64,000 nt of DNA from Shewanella basaltis (GCF_023283885.1 NZ_JAKILA010000019.1:1-64000), one strand, 5' to 3'; shown: positions 1-9,845, counted from the stretch's first letter. Translations and numbers: made by a program. The notes: generated by a model from the letters alone, not told the origin.

Positions 1-331
1 TTTGCGCTTGTTGTTATTAGTCTGTTTGCTGTGTTATCAACGTGCTGGGGGCTAGCTGATAGTACGGTCAAACATCCTTGCCATAACATTGAGAGCGCTG
101 CATTAATCCATTAAGCAGCCTCTACTGAATAAAAGTGACGTTACTGGATATAGAGTCTGGGGACCCAATAACGCCTGAACTGTTACGTTAACCTGTCCAT
201 GGTTAACGGTGTATAAAGCGGCAAGGATGTAAGATGTTGTGCGCTTATTATTAGTATGATTTTGTTGCTATTTGCCTTGTGTTGTCCGTTTGCTGGGGAA
301 CCAACGAATAACACTGTCATACACCCTTGCC
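1..331. repeat. Two copies of a small dispersed repeat with GGCAAGGATGT-type ends
   Basis: A complete unit spans about 220-331 (112 bp) and is bounded by inverted ends GGCAAGGATGT (220-230) and ACACCCTTGCC (321-331). A second unit, cut by the window edge, ends with ACATCCTTGCC at 72-82. The interiors are also alike: both contain GCGCTT followed by TTATTAG-like sequence, and CTGGGG about 45-60 bases later. No ORF with a good ribosome site was seen here. The pattern suggests a short non-coding mobile or REP-like element; the family is not recognised. Confidence 0.45.
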
Positions 332-345
332 AAAACGGTTATGGC

Positions 346-597
346 TTAACTTGCCATTGCTTGTAATTGTTGACTTAACTGGGTAATTTTTTGCTGTAAT
401 AGAGCGATTTCTGACACAATGGCACCACGGTTTTCAGTTTTACGGGTTTCACTGTGCTTAACCCATTTGTAAACTGTTTTAGCCGAAACGCCATATTGCT
501 TGGCGACATCAGATAAAAGACGATTGTGCACTTTCACTTCATTAATGACTTGATGTTGAAAGTCCATTGGGTATTGTCTAGCTGTTGACATACTCAT
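346..597 (-). CDS. Orphan transposase OrfA-like helix-turn-helix protein
   Basis: This 83-residue protein has an N-terminal helix-turn-helix of the IS3/IS911 OrfA type (YGVSAKTVYKWVKH, about residues 35-48), followed by a Gln-rich leucine-heptad tail (LLQQKITQLSQQLQ) typical of OrfA dimerisation. No OrfB/DDE catalytic partner lies nearby, so it is either an IS remnant or a domesticated DNA-binding protein. The start at 597 is chosen over an upstream in-frame start because AAGGAA lies about 8 bases before it. A 50-codon ORF on the same strand ends 19 bases upstream, so the two may be co-transcribed. Function in this host is unknown. Confidence 0.55.
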   Translation of the reverse strand: MSMSTARQYPMDFQHQVINEVKVHNRLLSDVAKQYGVSAKTVYKWVKHSETRKTENRGAIVSEIALLQQKITQLSQQLQAMAS

Positions 598-616
598 TCG
601 ATAATTCCTTAATGTT

Positions 617-769
617 TTACTTATACTTGCTTGAACGAGATTCAACGTCGTCCCATTGGCTGTAACCAAGATGCGCTAAGAAAAAAATGTTTTGGCGGCA
701 TTGTTCAACCAGCTTAGCAACCATGGCATTAACTGATTTGATGTGTTGACCTGGATTCATTTTACTCAT
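617..769 (-). CDS. Small hypothetical protein upstream of the HTH protein
   Basis: A 50-codon ORF starts at ATG 769 behind a strong AGGAGA ribosome site and ends just before the ribosome site of the transposase-like HTH gene. The product (MSKMNPGQHI... ends SSKYK) has no signal peptide or membrane segment and contains a short aromatic patch (IFFLAHLGYSQW). No family was recognised. The good ribosome site and tight spacing to the next ORF support real translation, but the small size leaves doubt. An imperfect palindrome CTACTTAGTAG lies near 812, upstream, and could be an operator. Confidence 0.4.
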   Translation of the reverse strand: MSKMNPGQHIKSVNAMVAKLVEQCRQNIFFLAHLGYSQWDDVESRSSKYK

Positions 770-1089
770 CACTATCTCCTACAACTTCAACGGACTGCTT
801 AAAAATTAAACTACTACTTAGTAGGTATATTCCTCTATATGAAAAGCTTGTGCCAACTTTGTATTTGTTTTTAAGATTGTGATTTTTAAGGCGTTATTGT
901 TTTAATGCTTATTTTTAGATTTTTACTGTTTGGTTTAATTGGTGCAATTGCACTAATTTGGTGAATAAAATACTGAAAATATTGCTTTAGTCGAGCGCAA
1001 GTATGGCGAAGGTTTGTGGCAATTAAAGGCCTGCTTTATGACAAAATGACGATGAAGGGGTTGATCTGATGAGCGGCATAGAGGGTGTT

Positions 1090-1354
1090 ATACCATTGCG
1101 CGTTAGCAAGTGATCTCTCAGCGAGAATTTAAAAGGGCTTAAACAAGGCGAATGACTGAATGAATAGTTATTCTCTTTCGAAGTCATGCAACGCAGTGTA
1201 AGCCCTTTTAAAACTCGCCTGAAAGGAATGCCCCAGCGGCTTTTGCTCTGCGTTCTCGCTATTTGAAAGGGAACAACCATGACTACATAGCGACGCCTTA
1301 ATCAAAAACCGCTGGACGCATTCTGAGTGGTCACTTATTAATGCGGAATGGTAT
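1090..1354. repeat. MITE-like element, about 265 bp, no ORF
   Basis: The ends are imperfect inverted repeats of about 33 bp: ATACCATTGCGCGTTAG at the left and the complement of ATACCATTCCGCATTAA at the right, followed on both sides by AAGTGA and CTCAG. Inside is a second inverted repeat (TTAAAAGGGCTTA about 1127-1139, TAAGCCCTTTTAA about 1199-1211) and the core words CAAGGCGAAT and CAACGCAGTG, which also occur in the elements at 1490 and 30987. An 85-codon minus-strand ORF here has no ribosome site and follows the repeat, so it is not called. Confidence 0.55.
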
Positions 1355-1489
1355 TAATACCCATCGGCCAAAGTGATGCCAATTAGCATAAAAAGTGGTC
1401 GTGCTTACGGGTATATCGCTTATCACTTCGTAAGACATGGTGAAGGTAGCACAACTACCTCGCTGCAATTGCTGCCTTGTGCTAATTTA

Positions 1490-1684
1490 ACCTCAACTCT
1501 GGATAAGAGATGTATTGATAACGATATAAATCAATAGATTGACTAAAATCCACTGTCAAGCTTGTGATTTGTTTTGCTAACAAGGCGAATTAACGCGTCA
1601 ATAGCTAGCCTATTGCAAGTTAATTCAACGCAGTGAGGAAGGCAAAGGACTGCTTGAAAGGCGTTTGTTATCCAGAGCTGAGGT
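1490..1684. mobile_element. MITE copy 1 (195 bp) with TIRs and target duplication
   Basis: The element is bounded by inverted ends ACCTCAACTCTGGATAA and TTATCCAGAGCTGAGGT and flanked by identical 7-bp sequences TAATTTA (1483-1489 and 1685-1691), as expected for a target-site duplication. It has no coding capacity. Its inside (GGCGAATTAACGCGTCAATA and CAACGCAGTGAG) matches the reverse complement of a second copy at 30987-31180 closely. It is probably mobilised in trans by an unrelated transposase; the responsible IS is not in this window. Confidence 0.75.
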
Positions 1685-1907
1685 TAATTTAAGTGTTTGA
1701 TGTAATTAATTGTTTGTGGTGTAAAAGACTGGCGTTGAATGTTATTTTGAGCGGTTGCAGGAACATGAAAAAAGTAATCGAGATAATGGGCTTATCGAAT
1801 AACTGGCGTTGGTATCAATACTCGTTACTTTTAGATTTTTGATATTAGATTTTAGATATTGAGTTGAAGGGGAGTGATATGCATTCTACTGACTTGGTAT
1901 TTTTGGC

Positions 1908-2177
1908 TTAACAACACTCGTCGAATTTATCGTTAATTAAATTGCACACTGCTTCGAGTGCCACTTCGGCATCTGGGCCTGTGGCTGTCACAGTGATCAT
2001 TTTACCAATACCGCTTTCTAGCATTAGTAGCCCCAATACGCTGGCAGCACTGGCTTGTTTATCGGCCTGTATTAAGGTGATTTCAGCATTAAAGTCAGCG
2101 GCAAGTATTGCGAGTTTTGTAGCCGCACGAGCATGTAAACCCAATTTATTTGAAATTGTGACCTGACGCTCCAACAT
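1908..2177 (-). CDS. npr: NPr, nitrogen-PTS phosphocarrier (HPr family)
   Basis: This is an 89-residue HPr-fold protein that passes phosphate from EI-Ntr to EIIA-Ntr in the regulatory nitrogen PTS. The active-site His15 sits in NKLGLHARAA, the standard HPr signature, and the length is normal for the family. The ATG at 2177 follows GGTGGAG. It is the last gene of the minus-strand rpoN-hpf-ptsN-rapZ-npr cluster, 20 bases after rapZ. This context distinguishes it from sugar-PTS HPr, which normally sits with ptsI. Confidence 0.95.
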   Translation of the reverse strand: MLERQVTISNKLGLHARAATKLAILAADFNAEITLIQADKQASAASVLGLLMLESGIGKMITVTATGPDAEVALEAVCNLINDKFDECC

Positions 2178-2197
2178 GTTTTACACTCCACCTTAGG

Positions 2198-3061
2198 CTA
2201 AAGTTTATTTTCGTTTATATCGAGCTCTCTGTGGCGAGCATTCACTGTGTGTTTACTGCCTTGTCGGAAACGCTTTGCCAGTTGATCGGTAATATATACT
2301 GAGCGATGCTGGCCACCGGTACAACCAATAGCGATGGTTAAATAGCTGCGATTATTACGTTCTAGGTGCGGCATCCAGGTTTCGAATAGATTTTCAATTT
2401 GCCAAATAAACTTATTCACAAGGGGTTGGCGACCTAGAAATGCTTGTACAGGTTCATCAAGGCCAGTAAATGGTCTTAATTCAATTTCCCAATGTGGATT
2501 AGGCAAAAAACGCACATCAAACATAAAGTCTGCTTCGGTAGGCATACCGTGCTTAAAACCAAATGATTCAAAATTTATCACCAGTTCTTTATCGACACTT
2601 CCCAGCAATATTTGCCTGACTTGATCACTCAAATCGTAAATATTCAATGCAGATGTATCGATATAATGATCAACTATTTTGGCGATAGGCTCTAGCATTC
2701 GGCCTTCTAACTTAATGGCCTCTTGCAATGAAATCTGGTTTTTAGACAGTGGATGTAAGCGACGGGTTTCACTGTAACGCTTTAGTAGCACTTTATCGCT
2801 GGAATTTAAAAAGAAACTGGTTATTTCGGTATCGGGTTGCAGCATTTGCAGCTGCTCTTGTAATACTTTGCCCTGCTCAGCAATATTACGTACATCAACA
2901 CTAATGGCGACCAAATCATTACTGCCTTTTAATTGCGCCAGCAAGGTACCAATTAGCGGTAATGGCAGGTTATCTACACAGTAATAGCCTAGGTCCTCGA
3001 GTACTCTTAGGGCGACTGATTTACCTGAGCCAGACCGTCCAGATACAATAACGAGTTTCAT
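2198..3061 (-). CDS. rapZ: RapZ, RNase adapter / nucleotide-binding protein
   Basis: This 287-residue member of the RapZ (YvcJ) family has a Walker A GRSGSGKS at residues 8-15 and the conserved C-terminal GCTGGQHRS motif. In E. coli RapZ binds small RNAs and glucosamine-6-phosphate and directs RNase E to GlmZ; the same role here is inferred from family and context. The start codon overlaps the stop of ptsN by 4 bases (ATGA), indicating translational coupling within the nitrogen-PTS cluster. Confidence 0.95.
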   Translation of the reverse strand: MKLVIVSGRSGSGKSVALRVLEDLGYYCVDNLPLPLIGTLLAQLKGSNDLVAISVDVRNIAEQGKVLQEQLQMLQPDTEITSFFLNSSDKVLLKRYSETRRLHPLSKNQISLQEAIKLEGRMLEPIAKIVDHYIDTSALNIYDLSDQVRQILLGSVDKELVINFESFGFKHGMPTEADFMFDVRFLPNPHWEIELRPFTGLDEPVQAFLGRQPLVNKFIWQIENLFETWMPHLERNNRSYLTIAIGCTGGQHRSVYITDQLAKRFRQGSKHTVNARHRELDINENKL

Positions 3062-3501
3062 GCGGTGATTACCTGATAGAGTTCAGTTGAGTCGTGGATT
3101 TTGCGTAGCTGTTTTAATACTTGTTTGTCACTGAGTTTTTGCGCCATTGACGATAAGGTACTTAAGTGTTGCTGGCACTGATCGGCTGGCACTAACAAAG
3201 CAAACAGAATATCTACAGGCTGTTTATCGATAGCATCAAACTGGATTGGCTCTTCACATTTTATAAAAATGCCAATAGGGTGATCGATTGTTGTCAATCG
3301 ACCATGAGGTATTGCAATACCGTTGCCTATACCTGTGCTACCCATTTTTTCGCGTGCTAGAAGGCTTTCAAAAACCTCTTGCGAAGATAGGGTCGGGTAC
3401 TGGGCAGCGACGATGTCGCTGATAAGCTCCAGTACCTTTTTCTTACTGCCCGGTGTGGCACAGGTGGTGCATTCCGGCTGCAGGATGGTACAAAGTTCCA
3501 T
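3058..3501 (-). CDS. ptsN: EIIA-Ntr, nitrogen regulatory PTS component
   Basis: This 147-residue PTS EIIA type-2 (mannitol/fructose-like) domain has the phosphorylatable His66 in the IPHGR motif. It accepts phosphate from NPr and in enterobacteria regulates potassium transport and stress responses rather than sugar uptake. The N-terminus carries three Cys residues (C4, C11, C14), more than the E. coli protein is known for; whether they bind a metal cannot be judged. It lies between hpf (2-base gap) and rapZ (4-base overlap). Confidence 0.95.
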   Translation of the reverse strand: MELCTILQPECTTCATPGSKKKVLELISDIVAAQYPTLSSQEVFESLLAREKMGSTGIGNGIAIPHGRLTTIDHPIGIFIKCEEPIQFDAIDKQPVDILFALLVPADQCQQHLSTLSSMAQKLSDKQVLKQLRKIHDSTELYQVITA

Positions 3502-3503
3502 CG

Positions 3504-3791
3504 TTAGTGTTTTGTATACTTCTCTTTGTGTTTAATTACCTGACGGTCAAGCTTGTCTATCAGGGCGTCTATTGCGGCATACATATCGGTATGCTCTGAC
3601 ATGGCAAAAATTTCTCCGCCTTTTAGGCTGATTTTTGCTTCTGCTTTTTGTTGTAACTTTTCGACATTAAGTACTACATGAACATTATTGATCTGATCGA
3701 AGTGCCGTTCAAGCTTTGAAAATTTATCATTAACGTATTCACGTAAAGATTCGGTGATTTCAACATGATGCCCTGATAGGTTGATTTGCAT
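3504..3791 (-). CDS. hpf: Short-form ribosome hibernation promoting factor
   Basis: This 95-residue protein of the HPF/YfiA family binds the 30S A/P-site region in stationary phase and stabilises 100S dimers together with RMF. The sequence follows the short form closely (starts MQINLSGHHVEITESLR, with a basic C-terminus) and lacks the long-form dimerisation domain. GGAGAAG precedes the ATG at 3791. Its place between rpoN and ptsN is the usual gammaproteobacterial arrangement. Confidence 0.95.
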   Translation of the reverse strand: MQINLSGHHVEITESLREYVNDKFSKLERHFDQINNVHVVLNVEKLQQKAEAKISLKGGEIFAMSEHTDMYAAIDALIDKLDRQVIKHKEKYTKH

Positions 3792-3816
3792 TACACTTCT
3801 CCATTGTTGAGTAAAT

Positions 3817-5301
3817 TTATAAACTCTTACGTTGGTTTGAGGGCGGGATTAGCATTGCCTCACGGTATTTTGCAATCGTACGACGAGCAACGTTTATGCC
3901 CTGTTCTGCCAGAAGTTGAGCCATTTTACTGTCACTGAGTGGCTTTTTCTGATTTTCTGCAGCAACCAGCTTTTTAATAAAAGCACGGATAGCCGTAGAT
4001 GAGCATTCTCCGCCATCATCAGTACTCACATGACTAGAGAAAAAGTATTTCAGTTCAAATAACCCTCGTGGGGTGTGCATGTATTTTTGTGTTGTCACCC
4101 GTGAAATGGTCGATTCGTGCATTTCAACGGCTTCAGCAATGTCGTTGAGCACCATAGGTTTCATGGCTTCTTCGCCGTATTCAAAAAAGCCTTGCTGAAA
4201 TTGCACAATACAATTAGCGACTTTTAATAAGGTATCATTTCGGCTTTCAAGGCTTTTAATAAACCACTTTGCTTCTTGTAAATGGCCCCGGATAAATTGG
4301 GTGTCAGAGGGGTTTTTACTGCTACGTGCCATTGCAGCGTATTGCTGGTTTACGCCAATTTTAGGCATGTTATCTGGGTTTAACTCAACGACCCAGCGAC
4401 CATTCTTTTTAAATACGGTGACATCGGGAATGACGTATTCGTCATCAGTAGCGGTGATCAACAACCCTGGGCGAGGGTTAAGCGATTGAATGAGCGTTAT
4501 TGCGTCTCGTAATTCATCTTCTTTTAAACGAGTTTTACGCATTAATAATCTAAAATCGCGCCCAGCAATTAAATCTAAATAATCTTTGATGAGTAAGCGA
4601 GCGTTGTCAATATGCGGTGTGTCATTGGCGTATTGAGCTAATTGGATGAGTAGACACTCGCTTAAGTCACGTGCGGCAACACCAACAGGGTCAAAGTGCT
4701 GAATACGTTTTAGTACTGCTTCGACTTCGTCTAATTCAACATTTTCATCACCCATAGCGTCCAAAATTTCTTCGGTGCTTTGCGTTAAGTAACCTCGTTC
4801 ATCGATGGCGTCGATAATGGCTGTCGCAATGGCTAAATCGGTGTCAGAAAATGGTGTCAGGTTTTTTTGCCACTCTAGATGTTCGTATAGTCCTTCAGTG
4901 GTTTCTCCTTGAAATGGCATGTCATCATCGCGCATGCTTGCACTGCCAGAACCTGACATTGGCGAGGCGGTGTAGACTTCATCCCAGGTGGTGTCCATGG
5001 GCATGTCGTCCATGGTTTCTTTACTGATTGATTCTGTGGTGTCGACGGTTGATGTGTCTTTCTCAACACTGATATTACTGTTATCGCTAAAGTCGGTTTC
5101 TGACTGATCACGACTTTCTTTTAATGGGTCTTTTGCTTGAGAAAATTCATCTTCTATTTCAAGTAATGGGTTGGAGTCCAGTGCTTGTTGGATTTCTTGC
5201 TGTAGCTCCAATGAAGATAATTGCAGCAAGCGGATTGCCTGTTGCAATTGAGGGGTCATGGTGAGGTGCTGACCCATTTTAAGTTGGAGTGACGCTTTCA
5301 T
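3817..5301 (-). CDS. rpoN: RNA polymerase sigma-54 factor
   Basis: This 494-residue sigma-54 has the three expected parts: the Gln/Leu-rich region I that contacts activators (residues 1-50, [18 protein letters not shown]), an acidic low-complexity region II (about 55-125), and the core- and DNA-binding region III ending in the RpoN box [10 protein letters not shown] (472-481), which reads the -24 element. It directs transcription of nitrogen, flagellar and other genes with enhancer-binding proteins. It starts 144 bases downstream of lptB with its own GGAT-type ribosome site and is followed by hpf. Confidence 0.97.
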   Translation of the reverse strand: MKASLQLKMGQHLTMTPQLQQAIRLLQLSSLELQQEIQQALDSNPLLEIEDEFSQAKDPLKESRDQSETDFSDNSNISVEKDTSTVDTTESISKETMDDMPMDTTWDEVYTASPMSGSGSASMRDDDMPFQGETTEGLYEHLEWQKNLTPFSDTDLAIATAIIDAIDERGYLTQSTEEILDAMGDENVELDEVEAVLKRIQHFDPVGVAARDLSECLLIQLAQYANDTPHIDNARLLIKDYLDLIAGRDFRLLMRKTRLKEDELRDAITLIQSLNPRPGLLITATDDEYVIPDVTVFKKNGRWVVELNPDNMPKIGVNQQYAAMARSSKNPSDTQFIRGHLQEAKWFIKSLESRNDTLLKVANCIVQFQQGFFEYGEEAMKPMVLNDIAEAVEMHESTISRVTTQKYMHTPRGLFELKYFFSSHVSTDDGGECSSTAIRAFIKKLVAAENQKKPLSDSKMAQLLAEQGINVARRTIAKYREAMLIPPSNQRKSL

Positions 5302-5445
5302 TTACCGCTTATCCCTAGATGATTTCCATAACAATAACAATCTCGAAAAACTGTGGTGGATTGTCACATACGTCAATGACATTTAACGCTATTTAGGTAT
5401 CGTTCAACGACATGATTTAGATAGGCTAAAAGGCTTATATCTTAA

Positions 5446-6177
5446 CTATAGCTTGAATTGTTCACCTAAGTACACTGCTCGAACTTGTTGATTGCTCAAG
5501 ATCTCATCAGGTGTGCCTTCTGCAATCAAATTACCTTGACTGACTATGTATGCTCTTTCGCACACATCGAGTGTTTCGCGAACATTGTGATCTGTGATCA
5601 AAACCCCTAAACCACGGCTTTTAAGCTGTTGAATAATTTTTTTAATGTCGATAACTGAGATAGGGTCAACACCGGCAAATGGCTCGTCGAGTAAAATAAA
5701 TTTGGGGTTAGCCGCCAGTGCTCGGGCAATCTCTACTCGACGACGTTCACCACCCGATAACGACATGCCCTGGCTGTCGCGAATGTGGGTAATGTGAAAC
5801 TCTTCAAGAAGATGTTGAAGCTGCTCAATGCGCTCATCATTACTGAGTTCTTTGCGCGTTTGTAACACGGCCATGATATTGTCATGCACGGTGAGTTTAC
5901 GAAAAATACTCGCTTCTTGCGGTAAATAGCCAATCCCTTTGCGGGCTCTAAGGTGCATGGGATCTGAGGTTAGGTCGTCTTTATCGATTAAAATCCGGCC
6001 TTTATCGCTTTTGACTAAACCAACAACCATATAAAATGTTGTTGTTTTTCCGGCACCGTTTGGACCTAATAACCCCACGATTTGCCCCGTTTTTACGGTT
6101 AAGCTCACATCTTTTACAACTTGACGAGCTTTGTAGCTTTTGGCTAAGTTTTCAGCGGTTAGGGTGATTTGGGTCAT
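5446..6177 (-). CDS. lptB: LptB, ATPase of the LPS transport ABC complex
   Basis: This 243-residue ABC ATPase powers LptB2FG extraction of LPS from the inner membrane. Visible motifs are Walker [10 protein letters not shown] (38-46), signature LSGGERRR (about 139-146), Walker [14 protein letters not shown] and switch His in LITDHNVRE. The start overlaps the end of lptA by 4 bases. No permease gene is adjacent, as is normal, since lptFG lie elsewhere. Confidence 0.97.
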   Translation of the reverse strand: MTQITLTAENLAKSYKARQVVKDVSLTVKTGQIVGLLGPNGAGKTTTFYMVVGLVKSDKGRILIDKDDLTSDPMHLRARKGIGYLPQEASIFRKLTVHDNIMAVLQTRKELSNDERIEQLQHLLEEFHITHIRDSQGMSLSGGERRRVEIARALAANPKFILLDEPFAGVDPISVIDIKKIIQQLKSRGLGVLITDHNVRETLDVCERAYIVSQGNLIAEGTPDEILSNQQVRAVYLGEQFKL

Positions 6178-6755
6178 GGTTTAATCTGCTTGTTAACGGG
6201 AATTTCTGGCAGCTTTTGTTTTGGCGCTGACTCGTCTTGGAAATTTTCAGGCTGAATAATAGTGATAACACGGTCTTGACCAGTACCAGTGCTTTCAGCA
6301 AGGAGCTCTTGCCCTTTTATATTGTACTTAATGCGGTTACCTGTGACCTGGCTACCTGCTTGGTCTAACTTGGCATTTCCTGTTAACGTAAGTGTTGTCG
6401 TTGCCAAGTCGTAACTGATTTCGTTAGCACTTGCGGTACCGATTTTACCGTCATCTAATTCTTGCGAAAAGGTGGCTGGTTTGCCCGTGGCAATGAGGCG
6501 TTTTGAGGTACTATTTTCTGGGGTAAATGCCCGCAGTTCATCAGCATTGATGTTAATGGTGCCTTGGGTAATGGTTACAGGTCCATAGAACACAATTTGG
6601 TTATTTTTAATGTCGGCAGACTGACTCGCTGCTGCGATTTTTAATTCTTGTTTAAGATCACCTTGCTTGGCCATAACTGAAAAACTCAGTACACAAAGTA
6701 AACCACTGAGTAGCATTGTGGCATTGGCGCGAGGATGTCGATTATTGTGACTCAT
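6174..6755 (-). CDS. lptA: LptA, periplasmic LPS-bridge protein
   Basis: This 193-residue periplasmic OstA-like beta-jellyroll protein links the inner-membrane LptBFGC complex to LptDE. A signal peptide ends near VMA-KQG (residues 29-30). The OstA core includes NINADELRA and TGKPATFSQ, and the C-terminus is Pro/Lys-rich. It overlaps lptC at its start (14 bases) and lptB at its end (4 bases), so the three are translated from one message. Confidence 0.94.
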   Translation of the reverse strand: MSHNNRHPRANATMLLSGLLCVLSFSVMAKQGDLKQELKIAAASQSADIKNNQIVFYGPVTITQGTININADELRAFTPENSTSKRLIATGKPATFSQELDDGKIGTASANEISYDLATTTLTLTGNAKLDQAGSQVTGNRIKYNIKGQELLAESTGTGQDRVITIIQPENFQDESAPKQKLPEIPVNKQIKP

Positions 6756-7302
6756 ATGTTCCTTCTACTTGGCTTAGTAGCGATAATTTTTGCGTATTCA
6801 AGTCAGCATGTAGGCCTAATCCCTGAATCATAAACCCTTTACCTTTGATATACACCATATCTTGTGAGCTGCCTATCATGGTGGTTAAATCAAGAGATAC
6901 ATCGTTAGTGGTTAAAGATTGCAAGGGCTCTTCTATATCAATGGCATCAATAATAACATTATTTTCTAGGCTGATTTGATTGCTTTGTTTATTTAATTGG
7001 CCTTGATCTGCACTTAGTTGCCACTGTGCTTTGCCATTTTCTGGGTAAATTAAATAGACCGGTTTGGTAAAATGGGTAATATCACTTGAAGCATAATGCT
7101 CCATGTGTTCTGCGGTGACTCTGCTTTCAATGAGCCCTTGTTCATTAAATTGAGTTGTCCGTAAGTCATCGGCAATAAAATCTGGGCGTTCAACCCCAAC
7201 GACTTTAATGGCATCCATTTCACTTCGCTTAATTTGTGTTTGCCAATATAAGGCCAGTGCAAGGCCAAAAAATGCGGCAATTGCGATGGTCACTCTATTC
7301 AT
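6742..7302 (-). CDS. lptC: LptC, inner-membrane LPS transport protein
   Basis: This 186-residue bitopic protein has one N-terminal membrane anchor (about residues 5-20) and a periplasmic OstA-like domain that takes LPS from LptFG and hands it to LptA. The length and the order kdsC-lptC-lptA-lptB match the family. The start overlaps the end of kdsC by 4 bases. Confidence 0.93.
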   Translation of the reverse strand: MNRVTIAIAAFFGLALALYWQTQIKRSEMDAIKVVGVERPDFIADDLRTTQFNEQGLIESRVTAEHMEHYASSDITHFTKPVYLIYPENGKAQWQLSADQGQLNKQSNQISLENNVIIDAIDIEEPLQSLTTNDVSLDLTTMIGSSQDMVYIKGKGFMIQGLGLHADLNTQKLSLLSQVEGTYESQ

Positions 7303-7862
7303 ATACTCATACCATGAGCGCTGGCAATTTTATCTTGGCTGAGTAGCAGTAAATCGGTTAGCTCTCTAAGGGCGCCATAACCACCATTAATGCTGGTTGT
7401 CATATGGCAATGTTGCTTTACAAATGGATGACCATCAGCGACACACACGGCTAAGCCCACCACTTTCATGACAGGTAAATCGACCATGTCATCACCAATG
7501 TAGGCCACTTCGTCTGCAGTGACATTATAGTGGGATAATAATTGCTCAAATGGCTCAAATTTATTGTCGATGCCCTGATAAATATGGGTAATGCCTAGTG
7601 CTGTCATGCGGGTTTCAACAATTTTAGATTTACGGCCCGTAATAACGGCTACGTGAATGCCACTGGTTAATGCAGAACGAATGCCATAACCATCACGGGT
7701 ATGAAATGCTTTTAATTCTTCGCCAGCATTGCTTAAGTAAATTCTGCCATCAGAAAACACGCCATCAACATCGCAAATTAACAGCTTAATTTTTTTAGCT
7801 CTTTGCCAAATCTCGTCGCTGATTGGACCGTAAAAGCCTTGGTGGGTTGTCGAATCTGACAT
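7299..7862 (-). CDS. kdsC: 3-deoxy-D-manno-octulosonate-8-phosphate phosphatase
   Basis: This 187-residue HAD-superfamily C0 phosphatase removes phosphate from Kdo-8-P, the third step to CMP-Kdo for LPS inner core. The nucleophile motif DVDGVFSDG lies at 31-39, the Lys/Thr motif in VAVITGRKS, and the acidic motif in YIGDDMVDLPV. AGGAGT precedes the ATG. The gene starts 2 bases after kdsD stops, so the pathway steps KdsD and KdsC are coupled with LPS export genes. Confidence 0.96.
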   Translation of the reverse strand: MSDSTTHQGFYGPISDEIWQRAKKIKLLICDVDGVFSDGRIYLSNAGEELKAFHTRDGYGIRSALTSGIHVAVITGRKSKIVETRMTALGITHIYQGIDNKFEPFEQLLSHYNVTADEVAYIGDDMVDLPVMKVVGLAVCVADGHPFVKQHCHMTTSINGGYGALRELTDLLLLSQDKIASAHGMSI

Positions 7863-7864
7863 GG

Positions 7865-8842
7865 TTAAATGACTCCTGCTTTAACCATATCGAGCATATT
7901 TAGTGCGCCGATAGGTTGATGATGTTGATTAACGACAATCAGTCCGTTGATGTTTTTGGTTTCCATTATTTGTAATGCTTGTGCAGCCAAAATGCCGCTT
8001 GGACTGGTGACACAATTTTTGGTCATGACTTGCGAAATAGGTGTGGTACGTAAGTTGACTTCAGCATCTATGATACGTCGTAAATCACCATCAGTAAAAA
8101 TACCTACAAGGGTGTTTGTTTTATCAACAATTGCCGTCATGCCCAAGCCTTTTTTAGAAATTTCGTATAGCGCTTCGCTGATACAGATATCATCACTGAC
8201 GAGAGGCAAACGTTCATCTCGATGCATAATATCTTCAACTTTTAATAATAATTTACGACCTAAAGCTCCACCTGGGTGAGATAAAGCAAAATCGTCGCGG
8301 GTGAATCCTTTTGCCTGTAATAAAGTGATAGCCAGAGCATCGCCCAACACTAAGGTGGCTGTAGTACTTGAAGTGGGGGCTAAACCAAGGGGGCAGGCTT
8401 CTTCTTTTACTTGAATGCAAAGATGAATTTTTGCGAGCCGAGCCATGTTTGATTCTGGTTTACCGGTAATTGCAATGACAGGTACCCCCATGCGTTGGAT
8501 CACTGGCAGTAACGTGAGAATTTCACTTGATTCACCCGAGTTAGAGATGGCGAGTACGATATCATTTTTATCTAACGCCCCTAGATCTCCGTGGCTGGCT
8601 TCCCCTGGATGCACAAAAAAAGCCGGTGTGCCTGTACTGGCAAATGTTGCCGATATTTTATTGCCAATATGACCTGATTTACCCATGCCCATGACAATCA
8701 CTTTGCCTTTACACTGCAAAATAAGCTCACATGCCTGAGCAAACTCAACTGAGTCAACATATTGATATAAATTATCTAATGCCGCTTTTTCGATATCGAT
8801 GACTTTGCGGCCCCATTGGCGAAACTGAATGTGATCTAGCAT
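7865..8842 (-). CDS. kdsD: D-arabinose 5-phosphate isomerase
   Basis: This 325-residue protein has a sugar isomerase (SIS) domain (about 40-175, with SNSGES and the metal/substrate-binding His residues) and two C-terminal CBS domains (about 205-325). It interconverts ribulose-5-P and arabinose-5-P, the first committed step to Kdo. AGAGAG precedes the start. It heads the kdsD-kdsC-lptC-lptA-lptB run, separated from yrbG by about 40 bases. Confidence 0.95.
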   Translation of the reverse strand: MLDHIQFRQWGRKVIDIEKAALDNLYQYVDSVEFAQACELILQCKGKVIVMGMGKSGHIGNKISATFASTGTPAFFVHPGEASHGDLGALDKNDIVLAISNSGESSEILTLLPVIQRMGVPVIAITGKPESNMARLAKIHLCIQVKEEACPLGLAPTSSTTATLVLGDALAITLLQAKGFTRDDFALSHPGGALGRKLLLKVEDIMHRDERLPLVSDDICISEALYEISKKGLGMTAIVDKTNTLVGIFTDGDLRRIIDAEVNLRTTPISQVMTKNCVTSPSGILAAQALQIMETKNINGLIVVNQHHQPIGALNMLDMVKAGVI

Positions 8843-8882
8843 AGGTGTCTCTCTTTATAATGCTTTGTCTTTATGCTCCAAC

Positions 8883-9845
8883 TTAATGGGATTGAAATAC
8901 AGCAACTTGGTACGCAATAAAGGTAATTAATAACAGGGCGCCATGCCAACGAGTGAGTTGTTTTTTGGCACCACTTGATAACACTAAGACCGCTAACGCT
9001 GCACTTGTGCCCAGCACCATATAAAAATCTCGTCCACTGGCTTGCGCGTCGATAACCCCTGGGGCAATAAGCCCAGGTATCGCAAGTACAGCTAAAATAT
9101 TAAATAAGTTAGAACCGACGATGTTACCAATGGCTAAATCGTCTTCTTTTTTTAGCACTCCAGCAATGCACGCTGCAAGTTCTGGCAAACTGGTGCCAAC
9201 AGCAATAATGGTTAATCCGATGACTAGGTCTGATAATCCATAAAATTTGGCAATACCGACAGCGCCATCAACCATCCAACCCGCTGATAGTGGAAGTAAT
9301 ATAATACCAACTGTTAACCAAATGATAGCATGAAAGGTGGGGACGTTTTTAGGGATCTCAGATTCCAAATCGTTATCTAAAGCATCTGGGGTTTTATTGG
9401 TAGTGGCTTGCCAAATGAAATACCCCATTAATGCCAAAAATAATACCGTGAGCATTATTCCTTCTGCACGAGTTAAATTTCCGTCGTGTAGAGTGTAACC
9501 TGCAAAAACTGTCGCAGCTAACATTAATGGAATTTCACGCTTAAGGGTTGTCGAGCCCACACTAATGGCGCCGAGCAGGGCGGTGAGTCCTAAAATTAAG
9601 GTAATGTTGGCAATGTTTGAGCCCAATACGTTGCCAATAGCGGTATCTCTCATCCCGTCCATCGATGCCGTTGCGGCAACAAACATTTCCGGCGCCGAGC
9701 TACCCATTGCAACAATGGTTAGTCCTATCAGCATTGGCGGTAAGCCTAAATTACGTGCAAATGCAGCTGCACCGTAAACAAATCTATCTGCGCTCCAAAC
9801 TAAAACAGCAAGGCCAGCAATTAACATTAGGATATTAATTAGCAT
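8883..9845 (-). CDS. yrbG: Sodium/calcium exchanger family protein (YrbG type)
   Basis: This 320-residue polytopic membrane protein of the K+-dependent Na+/Ca2+ exchanger family has the two inverted alpha repeats (GSSAPEMFVA and GTSLPELAACIAG, each followed by a GNVLGSN or GNIVGSN element) that form the ion site. The start at 9845 is preferred over an ORF start 29 codons upstream because GGGGAT precedes it and the protein then begins with a membrane segment. It is divergent from mlaF. The ion specificity is a family inference. Confidence 0.9.
   Translation of the reverse strand: MLINILMLIAGLAVLVWSADRFVYGAAAFARNLGLPPMLIGLTIVAMGSSAPEMFVAATASMDGMRDTAIGNVLGSNIANITLILGLTALLGAISVGSTTLKREIPLMLAATVFAGYTLHDGNLTRAEGIMLTVLFLALMGYFIWQATTNKTPDALDNDLESEIPKNVPTFHAIIWLTVGIILLPLSAGWMVDGAVGIAKFYGLSDLVIGLTIIAVGTSLPELAACIAGVLKKEDDLAIGNIVGSNLFNILAVLAIPGLIAPGVIDAQASGRDFYMVLGTSAALAVLVLSSGAKKQLTRWHGALLLITFIAYQVAVFQSH

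Noticed and set aside
346-769. Complete IS3-type element
   Set aside because: No DDE transposase ORF and no terminal repeats bracket the gene.
1023-1280. 85-codon minus-strand ORF
   Set aside because: It lies across the MITE-like element at 1090-1354, lacks a ribosome site, and its composition follows the inverted repeats.
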